64,000 bases of DNA from Nonomuraea spiralis. Lineage in GTDB: Bacteria > Actinomycetota > Actinomycetes > Streptosporangiales > Streptosporangiaceae. Where the stretch lies: the NCBI RefSeq assembly GCF_014648435.1, contig NZ_BMRC01000021.1, forward strand, positions 62,001 to 126,000. Direction: 5' to 3'. The translations under genes were made by a program, and so were the position numbers. Every line of letters starts with the position of its first letter. The first letter of the stretch is position 1. The notes under the pieces are model-generated. The model was not told where the DNA came from and ran no database searches. It saw only the letters and a list, made by a program, of their open reading frames with translations. This document shows, piece by piece, positions 32,871 to 41,168 of the stretch.

Positions 32871-33388
32871 CCGCGACACGTCGCGGGCGGCTCGCGGCGG
32901 GCGTCGCCCTGGCCGGCCTGGCGCTGGCCGGGGTGACGCTGTTCGCCGTCCACCAGGAGTCGGCGCGGCTCGACCAGGAGCTCGCCGCCCAGGTGACGCT
33001 GATACTCGAACGGGCCACTCCGGAGGAGCACCAGGGCCACGGGCACGGGTTCGAGTCGCGGGTGGTGTGCGCGGTGGAGCCGTTCGGCATGGACCCGCCG
33101 GACGCCTCCAGCCTGGTCGAGGTGCGCCGGGTCTACGCCCGGCATCTGTGCGCGATCGTCGGCGAGAGCCGCGACTGGGCCATGTCCGTACGGGCCTCGG
33201 GGCCCATCGCCGTACGGCTGGGCGTCCCGCCGCGGGTAGAGGTGCCGGCGGCCGGGCCCGGATACCCGGAGCGGGTCAGGAGGCTGATCCCCGAGCGGTA
33301 CCACGACGAGGCGTTCGCCGAGTTCTCGGACGAGACGGCCATCGACGCGGCCCGCGAACGCTTCGCCCACGCCCTGGACCAACGCTGA
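32867..33388 (+). CDS. Small membrane-anchored or secreted protein of unknown function
   Basis: 173 residues from GTG 32867, which overlaps the LPMO stop codon. An N-terminal hydrophobic segment (about 9-28, LAAGVALAGLALAGVTLF) anchors it or acts as a signal, followed by a polar domain with two cysteines (RVVCAVEPFG and ARHLCAIVGES) that may form a disulphide. A histidine-rich patch HQGHGHGFESR is present at about residues 60-70. Translational coupling to an AA10 copper enzyme raises the idea of a helper, for example in copper supply or redox, but there is no homology evidence. A strong terminator follows. Confidence 0.7.
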   Translation: MTATRRGRLAAGVALAGLALAGVTLFAVHQESARLDQELAAQVTLILERATPEEHQGHGHGFESRVVCAVEPFGMDPPDASSLVEVRRVYARHLCAIVGESRDWAMSVRASGPIAVRLGVPPRVEVPAAGPGYPERVRRLIPERYHDEAFAEFSDETAIDAARERFAHALDQR

Positions 33389-33414
33389 CGCCCGCCCCGG
33401 ATCGGGGTGGGCAA

Positions 33415-33453
33415 ACGGACGCGGCCGGCTGGGGGTTCGCCGGCCGCGTCCGT
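33415..33453. terminator. Strong hairpin terminator
   Basis: ACGGACGCGGCCGGC pairs with GCCGGCCGCGTCCGT (15-bp perfect stem, 9-base loop TGGGGGTTC). It lies between the convergent LPMO unit and the GH5 gene. Confidence 0.85.
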
Positions 33454-33513
33454 CCCATCCGGGCGGGATGGTTCGCAGGCAGGATCAGCGGGTCGGCCTC
33501 ACCTCCTCCTTCT

Positions 33514-35115
33514 CTAGCCGGCGCAGGTGTAGCCGGACGGAACGGACGTGTCGCCGTTCGGGCGGCCGGCCTGGATCCCGAAGCTGGTGGCGGCGTCGGG
33601 GGCGAGCGTGCCGTTGTAGCCCAGGTTCCTGGCGGTCACGGTCCGGCCGCTGACGGTCACGGCGGCGTTCCAGAACCCGGTCACCGTGTGGCCCGCGGGC
33701 AGCGTGAACGTCACCGTCCAGCCGTTCGTGGTGGTCGTGCCGGTGTTGGTCACCGTGACGGGCTGCAGGACGTACCCGTTGTTCCACTGGCTCTGGACGG
33801 TCCCGGCCGCGGTGCAGCCGCCGCCGCTGCCCGGCAGGGTGGTGAAGGAGGCCGTGGGCGAGGCGGCCGACTGGTTGCCCGCCGCGTCCCTGGCCTTCAC
33901 GTACACCTGGTAGGCGGTCGCGGGCGTCAGGCCGGTCAGGGTGATCGAGGCGGTCGCGGTCGCGCCGAGCGGGGCGCCGGTCGAGGTGTAGACGTCGTAG
34001 CCGGTCACGCCCACGTTGTCGGTGGAGGTCGCCCAGGTCAGGGCGGCTCCGGACGCGGTGACGTTCGAGGCCGACGGGGTGCCGGGGGCGGTCGGCGGGG
34101 TCGGGTCGGTGGTGGTGCCGCCGTAGACCGTGGCCTGCCTGGCGGTCGCGGCGATGCCGTCGGCGCCGTTGAACAGCCGCCGGCCCCACGAGGTGAGCTG
34201 GGTGACGTCGAAGTTCGTGACCTGGTCCAGGTACTCGACGCCGCCGCCGTTGCCGCTCCACGACCAGCCGAGATATCCGACGCCGCGGCTCACGGCCTGG
34301 GCCATGATCGTGTCCTCGTCGGGGTTGCCGTCGGAGTGGTTGAACCCGAACTCGCCGATGACCAGCGGCAACCCGGCCGTCCGGAACGCGTCCAGGTACG
34401 AGGTGATCTCGGCGGCCGTGTCGTAGACGCCGTACATGTGCACGGAGAAGATCGTGTTCTTGGCCGGGTCGGCGTTGAAGACGGACGCGGCGCTGTCGCG
34501 CATGACGTTCTGCCAGTCCTGGCCCCAGGCGGGGGCGTCCACCATCAGCGCGTGGCCGAAGCCGTTGGCGCGCAGTTTCTGGATCGCGGCCTTGGTGGCG
34601 TCGGCCCAGCCGGGTGTGGTGGCGTTGTTGCCGATCGGCTCGTTGCCGATGTTGACGACGACGTAGTCCTCCTGGCCGACCAGGGCGCTCTTGACGCTGA
34701 TCCAGTAGTCGGCGGCCTGGTCGAGGGTGTACGCGCCGCTCTGCTCGCCGTACCCGGTGGTGTCGTGGTCCTCCAGCACGCAGATGAGCTTGTTCTGCTT
34801 GCACAGCGAGACCACATCGGCCACGTCGGAGACGGAGTTGGCGCTCCACCGGCCGCCGCTGAGCACGACGCGCACGGTGTTGGCCTTCAGCGACTTGATG
34901 TCGGCGAACGCCTTGGTCCGGGTCGGGAACCAGGTGTGGGCGTGGCTGGTGCCGCGCATGACGAACTCCTGGCCGTTGCCTTCCAGGATCTTCGTACCGC
35001 TCACGTGGATGCCGGTGGCGGCCCGCGCCGCGGTGCCTGGCACGGTCACGAGGGCGGTCACGAGCGCGGCCACGAAGGCGACGGCGAGGGCCGGCGCGGT
35101 GAACAGTGATCGCAT
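33514..35115 (-). CDS. Secreted GH5 beta-mannanase (GH5_8-like) with FnIII and CBM2
   Basis: 533 residues. Signal peptide 1-32 (cleavage after ARA). The GH5 domain (about 33-335) has the features of actinomycete mannanases: EFVMRGTSHAHTWFPTRT, VRVVLSGGRWSANSVSDVAD, ICVLEDHDTTGYGEQSGAYT, acid/base in NIGNEPIGNNA and nucleophile in LVIGEFGFNHSDG. One FnIII module (about 340-425) and a C-terminal CBM2 (about 430-533) follow. It hydrolyses mannan in plant material. It is the last gene of the GH48-GH9-GH5 row, separated from GH9 by a 13-bp stem hairpin, so its expression may be lower or partly independent. Confidence 0.92.
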   Translation of the reverse strand: MRSLFTAPALAVAFVAALVTALVTVPGTAARAATGIHVSGTKILEGNGQEFVMRGTSHAHTWFPTRTKAFADIKSLKANTVRVVLSGGRWSANSVSDVADVVSLCKQNKLICVLEDHDTTGYGEQSGAYTLDQAADYWISVKSALVGQEDYVVVNIGNEPIGNNATTPGWADATKAAIQKLRANGFGHALMVDAPAWGQDWQNVMRDSAASVFNADPAKNTIFSVHMYGVYDTAAEITSYLDAFRTAGLPLVIGEFGFNHSDGNPDEDTIMAQAVSRGVGYLGWSWSGNGGGVEYLDQVTNFDVTQLTSWGRRLFNGADGIAATARQATVYGGTTTDPTPPTAPGTPSASNVTASGAALTWATSTDNVGVTGYDVYTSTGAPLGATATASITLTGLTPATAYQVYVKARDAAGNQSAASPTASFTTLPGSGGGCTAAGTVQSQWNNGYVLQPVTVTNTGTTTTNGWTVTFTLPAGHTVTGFWNAAVTVSGRTVTARNLGYNGTLAPDAATSFGIQAGRPNGDTSVPSGYTCAG

Positions 35116-35141
35116 GGGCTGCCTTTCACTGAGCCGTGGAT

Positions 35142-35171
35142 CCGCCCCCGCCGCTCCTGCGGCGGGGGCGG
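35142..35171 (-). terminator. Intercistronic hairpin between GH9 and GH5 genes
   Basis: CCGCCCCCGCCGC and GCGGCGGGGGCGG form a perfect 13-bp stem with a 4-base loop, 10 bases after the GH9 stop and 27 bases before the GH5 start. There is no T-run. It may act as a terminator, attenuator or mRNA-stabilising element within the row. No CebR box lies between it and the GH5 start. Confidence 0.7.
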
Positions 35172-35180
35172 GGTCTTCGC

Positions 35181-37958
35181 TCAGGCGGGGGTGCAGGTGA
35201 TCGGGTCGGGGGTGGCGGGGGTGCCGTTGGCGATGAAGCCGAACGTGGTCGTGGCGCCGGCGGCGAGCCCGCCGTTCCACGATTCGTTCCTGACCGACAC
35301 CGCCGAGCCGGTCTGGGTGAGCTTGCCGCCCCAGAGCTGGGTGATCTGTCCGGCGGACGACCAGGCGGCCGTCCAGCCGGTGACGGGCGCGGCGCCGGTG
35401 TTCTTGACCGTCACCTCGGCCTGGTACGCGCCACCCCAGGCGTTGGTCACCTTGAACGTGGCCGCGCAACCACCGGCCGGCGCGTCCGCGGTCGTGAACG
35501 ACGTGCCGTCGGAGGCCGCCGAGCTGTTGCCGGCCGCGTCCCTGGCCACCACCGAGACGGTGTACGCCGTCGCGGAGCTGAGCCCGCCCAGGTCGTACGA
35601 CGTGCCGGTGGCCGTGCCCACCTTGGTGGACCCCAGGTAGACGTCGTAACCGGTCACTCCCACGTCGTCCGTGGAGGCCGCCCAGCTCACCTTCGCGCCC
35701 GAGCCGGTGATGCCCGTGACGGAGGGTTTGCCGGGTTTGCTGGGTAGCGTCCTGTCCTCGGTGCCGGTGGTGGTGAACGTCGTCGCGTCCGAGGCCGCCG
35801 AGGTGTTGCCCGCCGCGTCCCTGGCCACCACGTGGGCGGCGTAGGCCGTGGCAGGGGTGAGCCCGCTCAGGTCGAAGGAGGTGCCGGTGGCCGTGCCCGC
35901 CTTGGTGGACCCCAGGTAGACGTCGTAACCGGTCACTCCCACGTTGTCCGTGGAGGCCGTCCAGCTCAGTTTCGCCGCCGTGCCCGTGATCCCGGAGACC
36001 GCGGGTTTGCCCGGCTTGCTGGGCGCTGTCGTGTCCTGCTCCTCCGGACCCGGGGGCTCACCCCAGATCTTGGTGGCGCCGCTGTAGAGGGTGATGTTCT
36101 TCGTCAGCACCGGCGTCGCGCCCGGCGTGGCCGGGATGCCCTTGTACGACCAGTCGTCGGACGGGTCCCAGGAGCCCGCGCTGCTGATCCGGAACTGCAC
36201 CTCCCTGCGGTGTTGCGACTGCCCGGCCGGGGCGATGGCCTGCCCGGAGCAGTCGATGTTCACGTAGTACACGCTCCCGCCGGCCGGAGCGAGCGTGGGG
36301 GCCTTGCACTGCGTGTAGGCCGACGACACGCTGATCTGCGCGGCGGTCGTCGAGCCGTCGAGGGTGAAGTAGTAGCGGAACGAGCCGTCCGACAGGACCC
36401 GGGCGGGCCAAGCCGACTGGTTGCGCACGATGGCCTTGATCTCGGTGAAGTTCGTGCCGGAGGCGTTCACGCCCGCCTCGACGAAGATCTCCGGGCCGTC
36501 CGGGGTCTCGGCGGGCGGGAAGCTCGCCGCGGGCGCTCCCCCGTACTCCTTGTAGAGCCTGGCCAGGGCGCTGGTGAAGCCCGCGTTGTAGTCGGTGGCG
36601 ACCTCGTTCATGACGTAGTCGTCGCGCTTGTCGGTGTAGACGTCGTCGGGGTCGGGCGGGCCGCCGACGAGCGCGCCGTACAGGGTGTGGCGGCTGTTGA
36701 CCGGGTTGGTGATCTGGTCGGTCCACGAGCCGTGCGCCGTACGGTGGTGCGGGTTCTTCGGCGGGTTGGCCCCGAACCCGATCAGGTACGAGGAGTTGCG
36801 CGGGTTGTCGCCGAGCGCGTAGTCGATCTGCCGGACCGCGAAGTCGTGGTAGCGGGCCTTGCGCTCGGCGTCGGTGATCGAGTCGCTGTGCACGAGCGCG
36901 ACGAACGAGGTGTTGGCCGCGTACCGCAGCGACCCCCACCGGTCCAGCACGGCCTCGCCGCCCGGCGAGTACTTGACCTTGGAGCCGTTGACGCCGACCG
37001 TCCACCAGTCGAGCCAGCGGTTGGCGTCGTCCAGGTACTTCTGCTTGCCGGTGAGCTTGTGCAGCAACACGTACGCGCCGTACGACTTGTCGTCCCAGGC
37101 GATCGTCCACTTGTACGACTTCGTCGTGGTCTGCGGCTCATTGCCAAGGTTGTCGTACCCGGCCTCGGCCTTGGCCAGGTACGCGGCGTCGTTCGTGGCC
37201 CGGTAGAGCCAGATCGCGCCCCACACCAGCTCGTCGTTGTAGCCGCTCCAGGAGTTGTAGTAACCCTGGGCGTCGCTGACGCAGTCGCTGTACTTCTTCC
37301 TGACCGTGTCGGCGAAGGAGTAGAGCTGCTTGGCGTGCGTCACCAGCGTGTCGGCATATGTCGGGTTGGTCGGGCGGAAGACGATCGACGAGGCCGCCAT
37401 CGCCGCCGCCGTCTCCCCTGCCAGGTCCGAGCCGCCGCAGGACGCGTCGATCTTGTAGGCGGGCCGGTTCATCTGCATGGCCTCGGCCGGGCCCCACCAG
37501 GCGTGGTCGGTGCCGCCGTTGCCGACCTGCCCGTACAGCACGTTGGCCGACGGGTGGGCCTTGATGAAGTAGTCGTTGACGAACTTCAGGTTGTTCAGCA
37601 GGTGGGTGAGCTGGCCGGACCCGGCGTACGCGTCGCGGTACTCCACGCCGCCCCACGCCAGCATCGTGGCCGAGAAGGCCATCGGGAAGCCGAACTTGAC
37701 GTGGTCGCCCGCGTCGTACCAGCCTCCGGTCAGGTCCAGCCCGGCGTCCTTGCCGTCGTTCATGCCCGAGTCGCCGCGCCAGGAGACGCGGTTCCAGCCG
37801 GGTAGGTCACCCGACTGCTGGGCCTCGTAGAACCACAACGACTTCTGCAGCGCCTCCCCGTAGGCGAAGGCGGGCGCGGCCGCGTGGGCCGCCGGCCCCA
37901 CCCCTGCGAGCAGGGGCAGGACCAGCGACGCCGCGGCGATCATGGCCGCCTTTCTCAC
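35181..37958 (-). CDS. Secreted GH9 processive endoglucanase: GH9-CBM3c-FnIII-FnIII-CBM2
   Basis: 925 residues. I chose GTG 37958, overlapping the GH48 stop as GTGA, because it gives a proper signal peptide with a basic start (MRKAAMIAAASLVLPLLAG); ATG 37943 is the alternative. The GH9 domain (about 28-480) has GGWYDAGDHVKFGFPMAF with the catalytic aspartates, NPHHRTAHGSW and the acid glutamate in YVMNEVATDYNAGF. A CBM3c (about 490-640, PEIFVEAGVNASGTNFTEIK) follows, giving the arrangement of processive endoglucanases such as Thermobifida Cel9A. Two very similar FnIII modules and a CBM2 complete it. It works with the GH48 enzyme from the same mRNA. Confidence 0.95.
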   Translation of the reverse strand: MRKAAMIAAASLVLPLLAGVGPAAHAAAPAFAYGEALQKSLWFYEAQQSGDLPGWNRVSWRGDSGMNDGKDAGLDLTGGWYDAGDHVKFGFPMAFSATMLAWGGVEYRDAYAGSGQLTHLLNNLKFVNDYFIKAHPSANVLYGQVGNGGTDHAWWGPAEAMQMNRPAYKIDASCGGSDLAGETAAAMAASSIVFRPTNPTYADTLVTHAKQLYSFADTVRKKYSDCVSDAQGYYNSWSGYNDELVWGAIWLYRATNDAAYLAKAEAGYDNLGNEPQTTTKSYKWTIAWDDKSYGAYVLLHKLTGKQKYLDDANRWLDWWTVGVNGSKVKYSPGGEAVLDRWGSLRYAANTSFVALVHSDSITDAERKARYHDFAVRQIDYALGDNPRNSSYLIGFGANPPKNPHHRTAHGSWTDQITNPVNSRHTLYGALVGGPPDPDDVYTDKRDDYVMNEVATDYNAGFTSALARLYKEYGGAPAASFPPAETPDGPEIFVEAGVNASGTNFTEIKAIVRNQSAWPARVLSDGSFRYYFTLDGSTTAAQISVSSAYTQCKAPTLAPAGGSVYYVNIDCSGQAIAPAGQSQHRREVQFRISSAGSWDPSDDWSYKGIPATPGATPVLTKNITLYSGATKIWGEPPGPEEQDTTAPSKPGKPAVSGITGTAAKLSWTASTDNVGVTGYDVYLGSTKAGTATGTSFDLSGLTPATAYAAHVVARDAAGNTSAASDATTFTTTGTEDRTLPSKPGKPSVTGITGSGAKVSWAASTDDVGVTGYDVYLGSTKVGTATGTSYDLGGLSSATAYTVSVVARDAAGNSSAASDGTSFTTADAPAGGCAATFKVTNAWGGAYQAEVTVKNTGAAPVTGWTAAWSSAGQITQLWGGKLTQTGSAVSVRNESWNGGLAAGATTTFGFIANGTPATPDPITCTPA

Positions 37959-40900
37959 GGGAAGAGCCGCCCGTACTCGGCCAGGGCCACGGCCACGTCC
38001 ACCTGCGCCCAGAAGCGGTGGTAGTTGAACGTGGGCGCGGGGCCCGTGCCCTGGAGGTAGGCGTTCACCTTGGGCCAGTCGGGGTCGTTCTTGTAGAAGG
38101 ACCTGATCGACATGAACGTGGAGCCGGAGTTGATCGTGTCGCCGTTCGGCATCTTGCCGCTCCAGCCCGGGGGCACGTAGACCGGGTCGTTGAGCCGCTT
38201 GTAGTCGGTCTTCGTCTCCGGCACCGACACGCCCTTGGCGTCGCGGTTCTTCCACACGCCGTCCAGCAGCGCCTTGGCCATGTTCCTGGCCGCGCTGTTG
38301 TTCGCCTTGGCCGCGTAGTACATCAGCGTCTTGGCGTACGAACCGGCCACGCCGACGTCGTTGGTGTAGTCGGCGATCGTCACGTGCAGGCCGGGGTTGG
38401 CCGGCGGCATGCCGTTCGGGGAGCTGAAGTCGGCGACGGGCTGACCGGTCCACTTCAGCGTCGACGGGATCTGGTACGTGCCGTCCGCGTTGATCGTGGT
38501 GTTGGCCATCGCCCAGGAGACCCACTTGTCCAGCAGCGCCTTGGCGTCGGCGTTGCCCGAGGCGTAGTACAGCTCGGCCACCCGCTCCATGGTCCACGCC
38601 TGGAACCCGAACCACTGGTTCGACGGCGGGTCGTGGTAGACGGGCTGCCAGTCGTAGGTCATGCCGTGGAACTTCGGCAGGCCCGTCGGCGGGGTGGCGT
38701 AGTGGCCCTCCCAGCTGTTGGTCGCGCCACCCGCGATGGCGCCCTCCGCGGACTGGAGCCAGGTGTAGAACTGGAGCTGGCGGGTGAGGCTGGTGCTCCA
38801 GTCGGCCACGCCGGTGCCGCTCTTGGGCTTCAGCTCGGCCACGTTCGCCAGCGCCCAGGCCGCGAGCGGGTTCTGGTAGCCGGAGTGGTTGTGGCTGGAG
38901 CCGATGCGCCAGGCCCAGCCCGCGCTGGAGTCGGTCGCGCCGCCCCAGGCGTAGTACCAGGACAGCAGGTAGTTGGAGGCATCCTTGCCGGTGCCCGGGG
39001 CGCACGAGGTGCTGGTGCAGCCGGGCTTCTTGAAGTACTTGTCGTACATCGCGTAACGCAGGTAGTCGCCCATCTTGGCGGCCTTGGCGACCGACGCCGA
39101 GATCTGCGACTCCTTGCCCTGCTGCTTGGCCCACGTCTGCGCCCAGTACGCGGCCTGCACCGCCCGCGCGTCGGCGTCGGGGGCGTTGGTGTACTTCCAC
39201 TGCTTGGCGTACGAGCTGTCCTTGATGAACAGGTCGAGGTAGCCGTTCGTGCCGCCGTGCTTGAAGGTGTCGCAGGACGGCTGCGGGATCGTCTCGAAGA
39301 CCGACTCCTCCGGCCCGCGCTGGTAGGTGTTGATGTAGGCCGGCTTGGTGGTGCCGTCGCCGCAACGGCCGAAGCCGTAGGTGTTGTCGACGTCCAGCAG
39401 CCAGTGCATGCCGTAGACGTCGCCGGTCCCGTACGCGCTCTTCAGCTCGTTCGCCAGCGGGTCGGTGCCCACCGAGACGCCGGAGTCGATCTGCGTCGGG
39501 TACTGCTTGATGTCGTTGTACTCGGCCGCGTACGTGGCCGGCTTCGAGGGGTTGTAGAAGGAGTTCGTCGGCTGGTCGGCGGTCGAGGGGATGATGTACT
39601 TCTCCATCGAGGCCCAGGCGTTGTTGAACTTCGCCCAGTCACCGGTCACCTGCCCGTACGTCGCCTCCAGCCACAGGTAGTAGCTGTAGGCCTCGGACGT
39701 GGTCTCGTGCCCCTGGTCGGGCGCCTCGACCATGAACGTCTCCACCGAGTGGTACGGCACGCCCTCGGGCGAGAAGTACCCGTTGGCCGGGTCGTGCAGT
39801 TCGTTGTACATCTCGACGAAGCGCTTGACGTACTCGTTGTCGCCGCCGAGGTCGTCGTCGGCCTCGCTGGCGGTGACCTTGACCGGGGTGTAGCCGGTCG
39901 CGCTCACCGTGAACTCGGCGGTGCCGCTGGTGGTGTCGGCGTCGTTCGCGGCGGCCAGGGTGACGTTCTGGGCGGTGTTCCAGTTGGCCGGGGTGAAGGT
40001 GAGCGTGCCGCCCGAGCCGACGGTCAGGTCGGTGTCGCCGCTGGTCCTGGCGGTGGTGACGGTCACGTTCGCGGCGGGCGCCTGCGAGAGCTTCACGCCG
40101 AAGCTCGCGGTCCCCTGCTCCGGCACGGAGATCGTGGCCGGGCTCACCACGAGGGCGGGGCCGGTGTTCTGGGAGACGGTGATCCCGACCGGGGCCGAGG
40201 TCGTGGTCGCGCCCCCGTTGTCGGTGGCCTTCGCGGTGATCGAGTAGCTGCCCGCGGGCACGTTCTGCCAGTTGTAGCCGTAGGGCGCCGAGGTGTCGGT
40301 GCCGAGCAGCGTGGAGCCCTGGTAGAAGTCGACCTTGGAGACCGTGCCGTCGGTGTCGGCGGCGTTCGCGGCGATGGCCACGGTGGCCGGGGCGGTGAAC
40401 GTCTGGCCGGCGGTGGGCGAGGTCAGCGCGACCGTGGGCGGGGTGTTGGCGCCGCCGCAGGTCACGCCGTTCACGGTGAACGAGGTCGGGCTCGGGTTGC
40501 TGCCCGTCCAGGTGCCGTTGAAGCCGAGCGTCGTCGAGGCGCCGGTGGCCAGGCTGCCGTTCCACGGCATGTTGGTGGCGGTGACGCGCGTGCCCGACTG
40601 GCTCCAGTTGGCGCTCCAGCCGGTCGGCGTGTACTTCTGGCCCGTGGTCGGGAAGTCGAAGCCCAGCGTCCACGAGGTGATCGGGTCGCCGGTGTTCTTC
40701 AGGGTCAGGTTGGCGGTGAACCCGCCCTGCCCCGGGCCGCTCGTCCACTGGTTGGCCGCGTACGTCACGTCACAGGCGACGGCGGCGTGCGCGGGAAGCG
40801 CCGCGAGGGTCGTGGTCGTGCCCGCCGCGAGGACGAGGGTCGTGGCCACGGCGAGCCGCCTCGACAAGCGGGAAAGACGGGAAGGAGGTCTGTACTTCAC
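37955..40900 (-). CDS. Secreted GH48 reducing-end cellobiohydrolase: CBM2-Ig-Calx-beta-GH48
   Basis: 981 residues, GTG start after GGAGATCCC. A long signal peptide (to about residue 40, ALPAHA) precedes an N-terminal CBM2 (about 42-148), an Ig-like module (about 150-245, KVDFYQGSTLLGTDTSAPYG), a Calx-beta-like module (about 250-350, TDLTVGSGGTLTFTPANWNT) and the GH48 domain (about 357-981). The GH48 part contains the acid in VEAPDQGHETTSEAYSYYLW and blocks such as WAWRIGSSHNHSGYQNPLAA. GH48 enzymes release cellobiose from reducing ends and are the key exocellulases of many bacteria. The CebR box at 40925 lies 25 bases upstream. Confidence 0.95.
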   Translation of the reverse strand: MKYRPPSRLSRLSRRLAVATTLVLAAGTTTTLAALPAHAAVACDVTYAANQWTSGPGQGGFTANLTLKNTGDPITSWTLGFDFPTTGQKYTPTGWSANWSQSGTRVTATNMPWNGSLATGASTTLGFNGTWTGSNPSPTSFTVNGVTCGGANTPPTVALTSPTAGQTFTAPATVAIAANAADTDGTVSKVDFYQGSTLLGTDTSAPYGYNWQNVPAGSYSITAKATDNGGATTTSAPVGITVSQNTGPALVVSPATISVPEQGTASFGVKLSQAPAANVTVTTARTSGDTDLTVGSGGTLTFTPANWNTAQNVTLAAANDADTTSGTAEFTVSATGYTPVKVTASEADDDLGGDNEYVKRFVEMYNELHDPANGYFSPEGVPYHSVETFMVEAPDQGHETTSEAYSYYLWLEATYGQVTGDWAKFNNAWASMEKYIIPSTADQPTNSFYNPSKPATYAAEYNDIKQYPTQIDSGVSVGTDPLANELKSAYGTGDVYGMHWLLDVDNTYGFGRCGDGTTKPAYINTYQRGPEESVFETIPQPSCDTFKHGGTNGYLDLFIKDSSYAKQWKYTNAPDADARAVQAAYWAQTWAKQQGKESQISASVAKAAKMGDYLRYAMYDKYFKKPGCTSTSCAPGTGKDASNYLLSWYYAWGGATDSSAGWAWRIGSSHNHSGYQNPLAAWALANVAELKPKSGTGVADWSTSLTRQLQFYTWLQSAEGAIAGGATNSWEGHYATPPTGLPKFHGMTYDWQPVYHDPPSNQWFGFQAWTMERVAELYYASGNADAKALLDKWVSWAMANTTINADGTYQIPSTLKWTGQPVADFSSPNGMPPANPGLHVTIADYTNDVGVAGSYAKTLMYYAAKANNSAARNMAKALLDGVWKNRDAKGVSVPETKTDYKRLNDPVYVPPGWSGKMPNGDTINSGSTFMSIRSFYKNDPDWPKVNAYLQGTGPAPTFNYHRFWAQVDVAVALAEYGRLFP

Positions 40901-40924
40901 GGGATCTCCATGGGAGTAGGGGTG

Positions 40925-40938
40925 TGGGAGCGCTCCCA
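40925..40938. promoter_or_regulatory. CebR-type operator 3, upstream of GH48 gene
   Basis: TGGGAGCGCTCCCA, perfect palindrome, 25 bases before the GH48 start. It probably controls the GH48-GH9-GH5 row. Confidence 0.9.
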
Positions 40939-41126
40939 AGGGGGATTGTGGGTGCCCCTCGGCGTATGTCAACGGAACGGCCGTCCGGCGACCCCCGCGT
41001 TTCCTCTCACCAGGCTGCCGGTGATGAAAGTTTCATCCACCTTCCGGGGCATTCGGCGAGCATGCGGCCCGAGGGCGGCCCCGGCGGAGTGCGCCTCATT
41101 TACAGGGCTGTGAGGGCGTCTCACTA

Positions 41127-41140
41127 TGGGAGCGCTCCCA
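41127..41140. promoter_or_regulatory. CebR-type operator 4, upstream of GH6 gene
   Basis: TGGGAGCGCTCCCA, perfect palindrome, 28 bases before the GH6 start. The 268-base divergent gap thus has one box per direction. Just left of it is GAAAGTTTCATCC (about 41026), a short inverted GAAA/TTTC element of unknown meaning; a similar GAAAGTTTCA occurs at about 31680 before the LPMO gene. Confidence 0.9.
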
Positions 41141-41168
41141 GCCAACTGAGTTCTGGAGATGATCGCTA

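Noticed and set aside
38018..41113. 1031-codon plus-strand open frame
   Set aside because: It is the complement of the GH48 gene; composition is repetitive Val/Arg/Gly and it has no start signal or homology.
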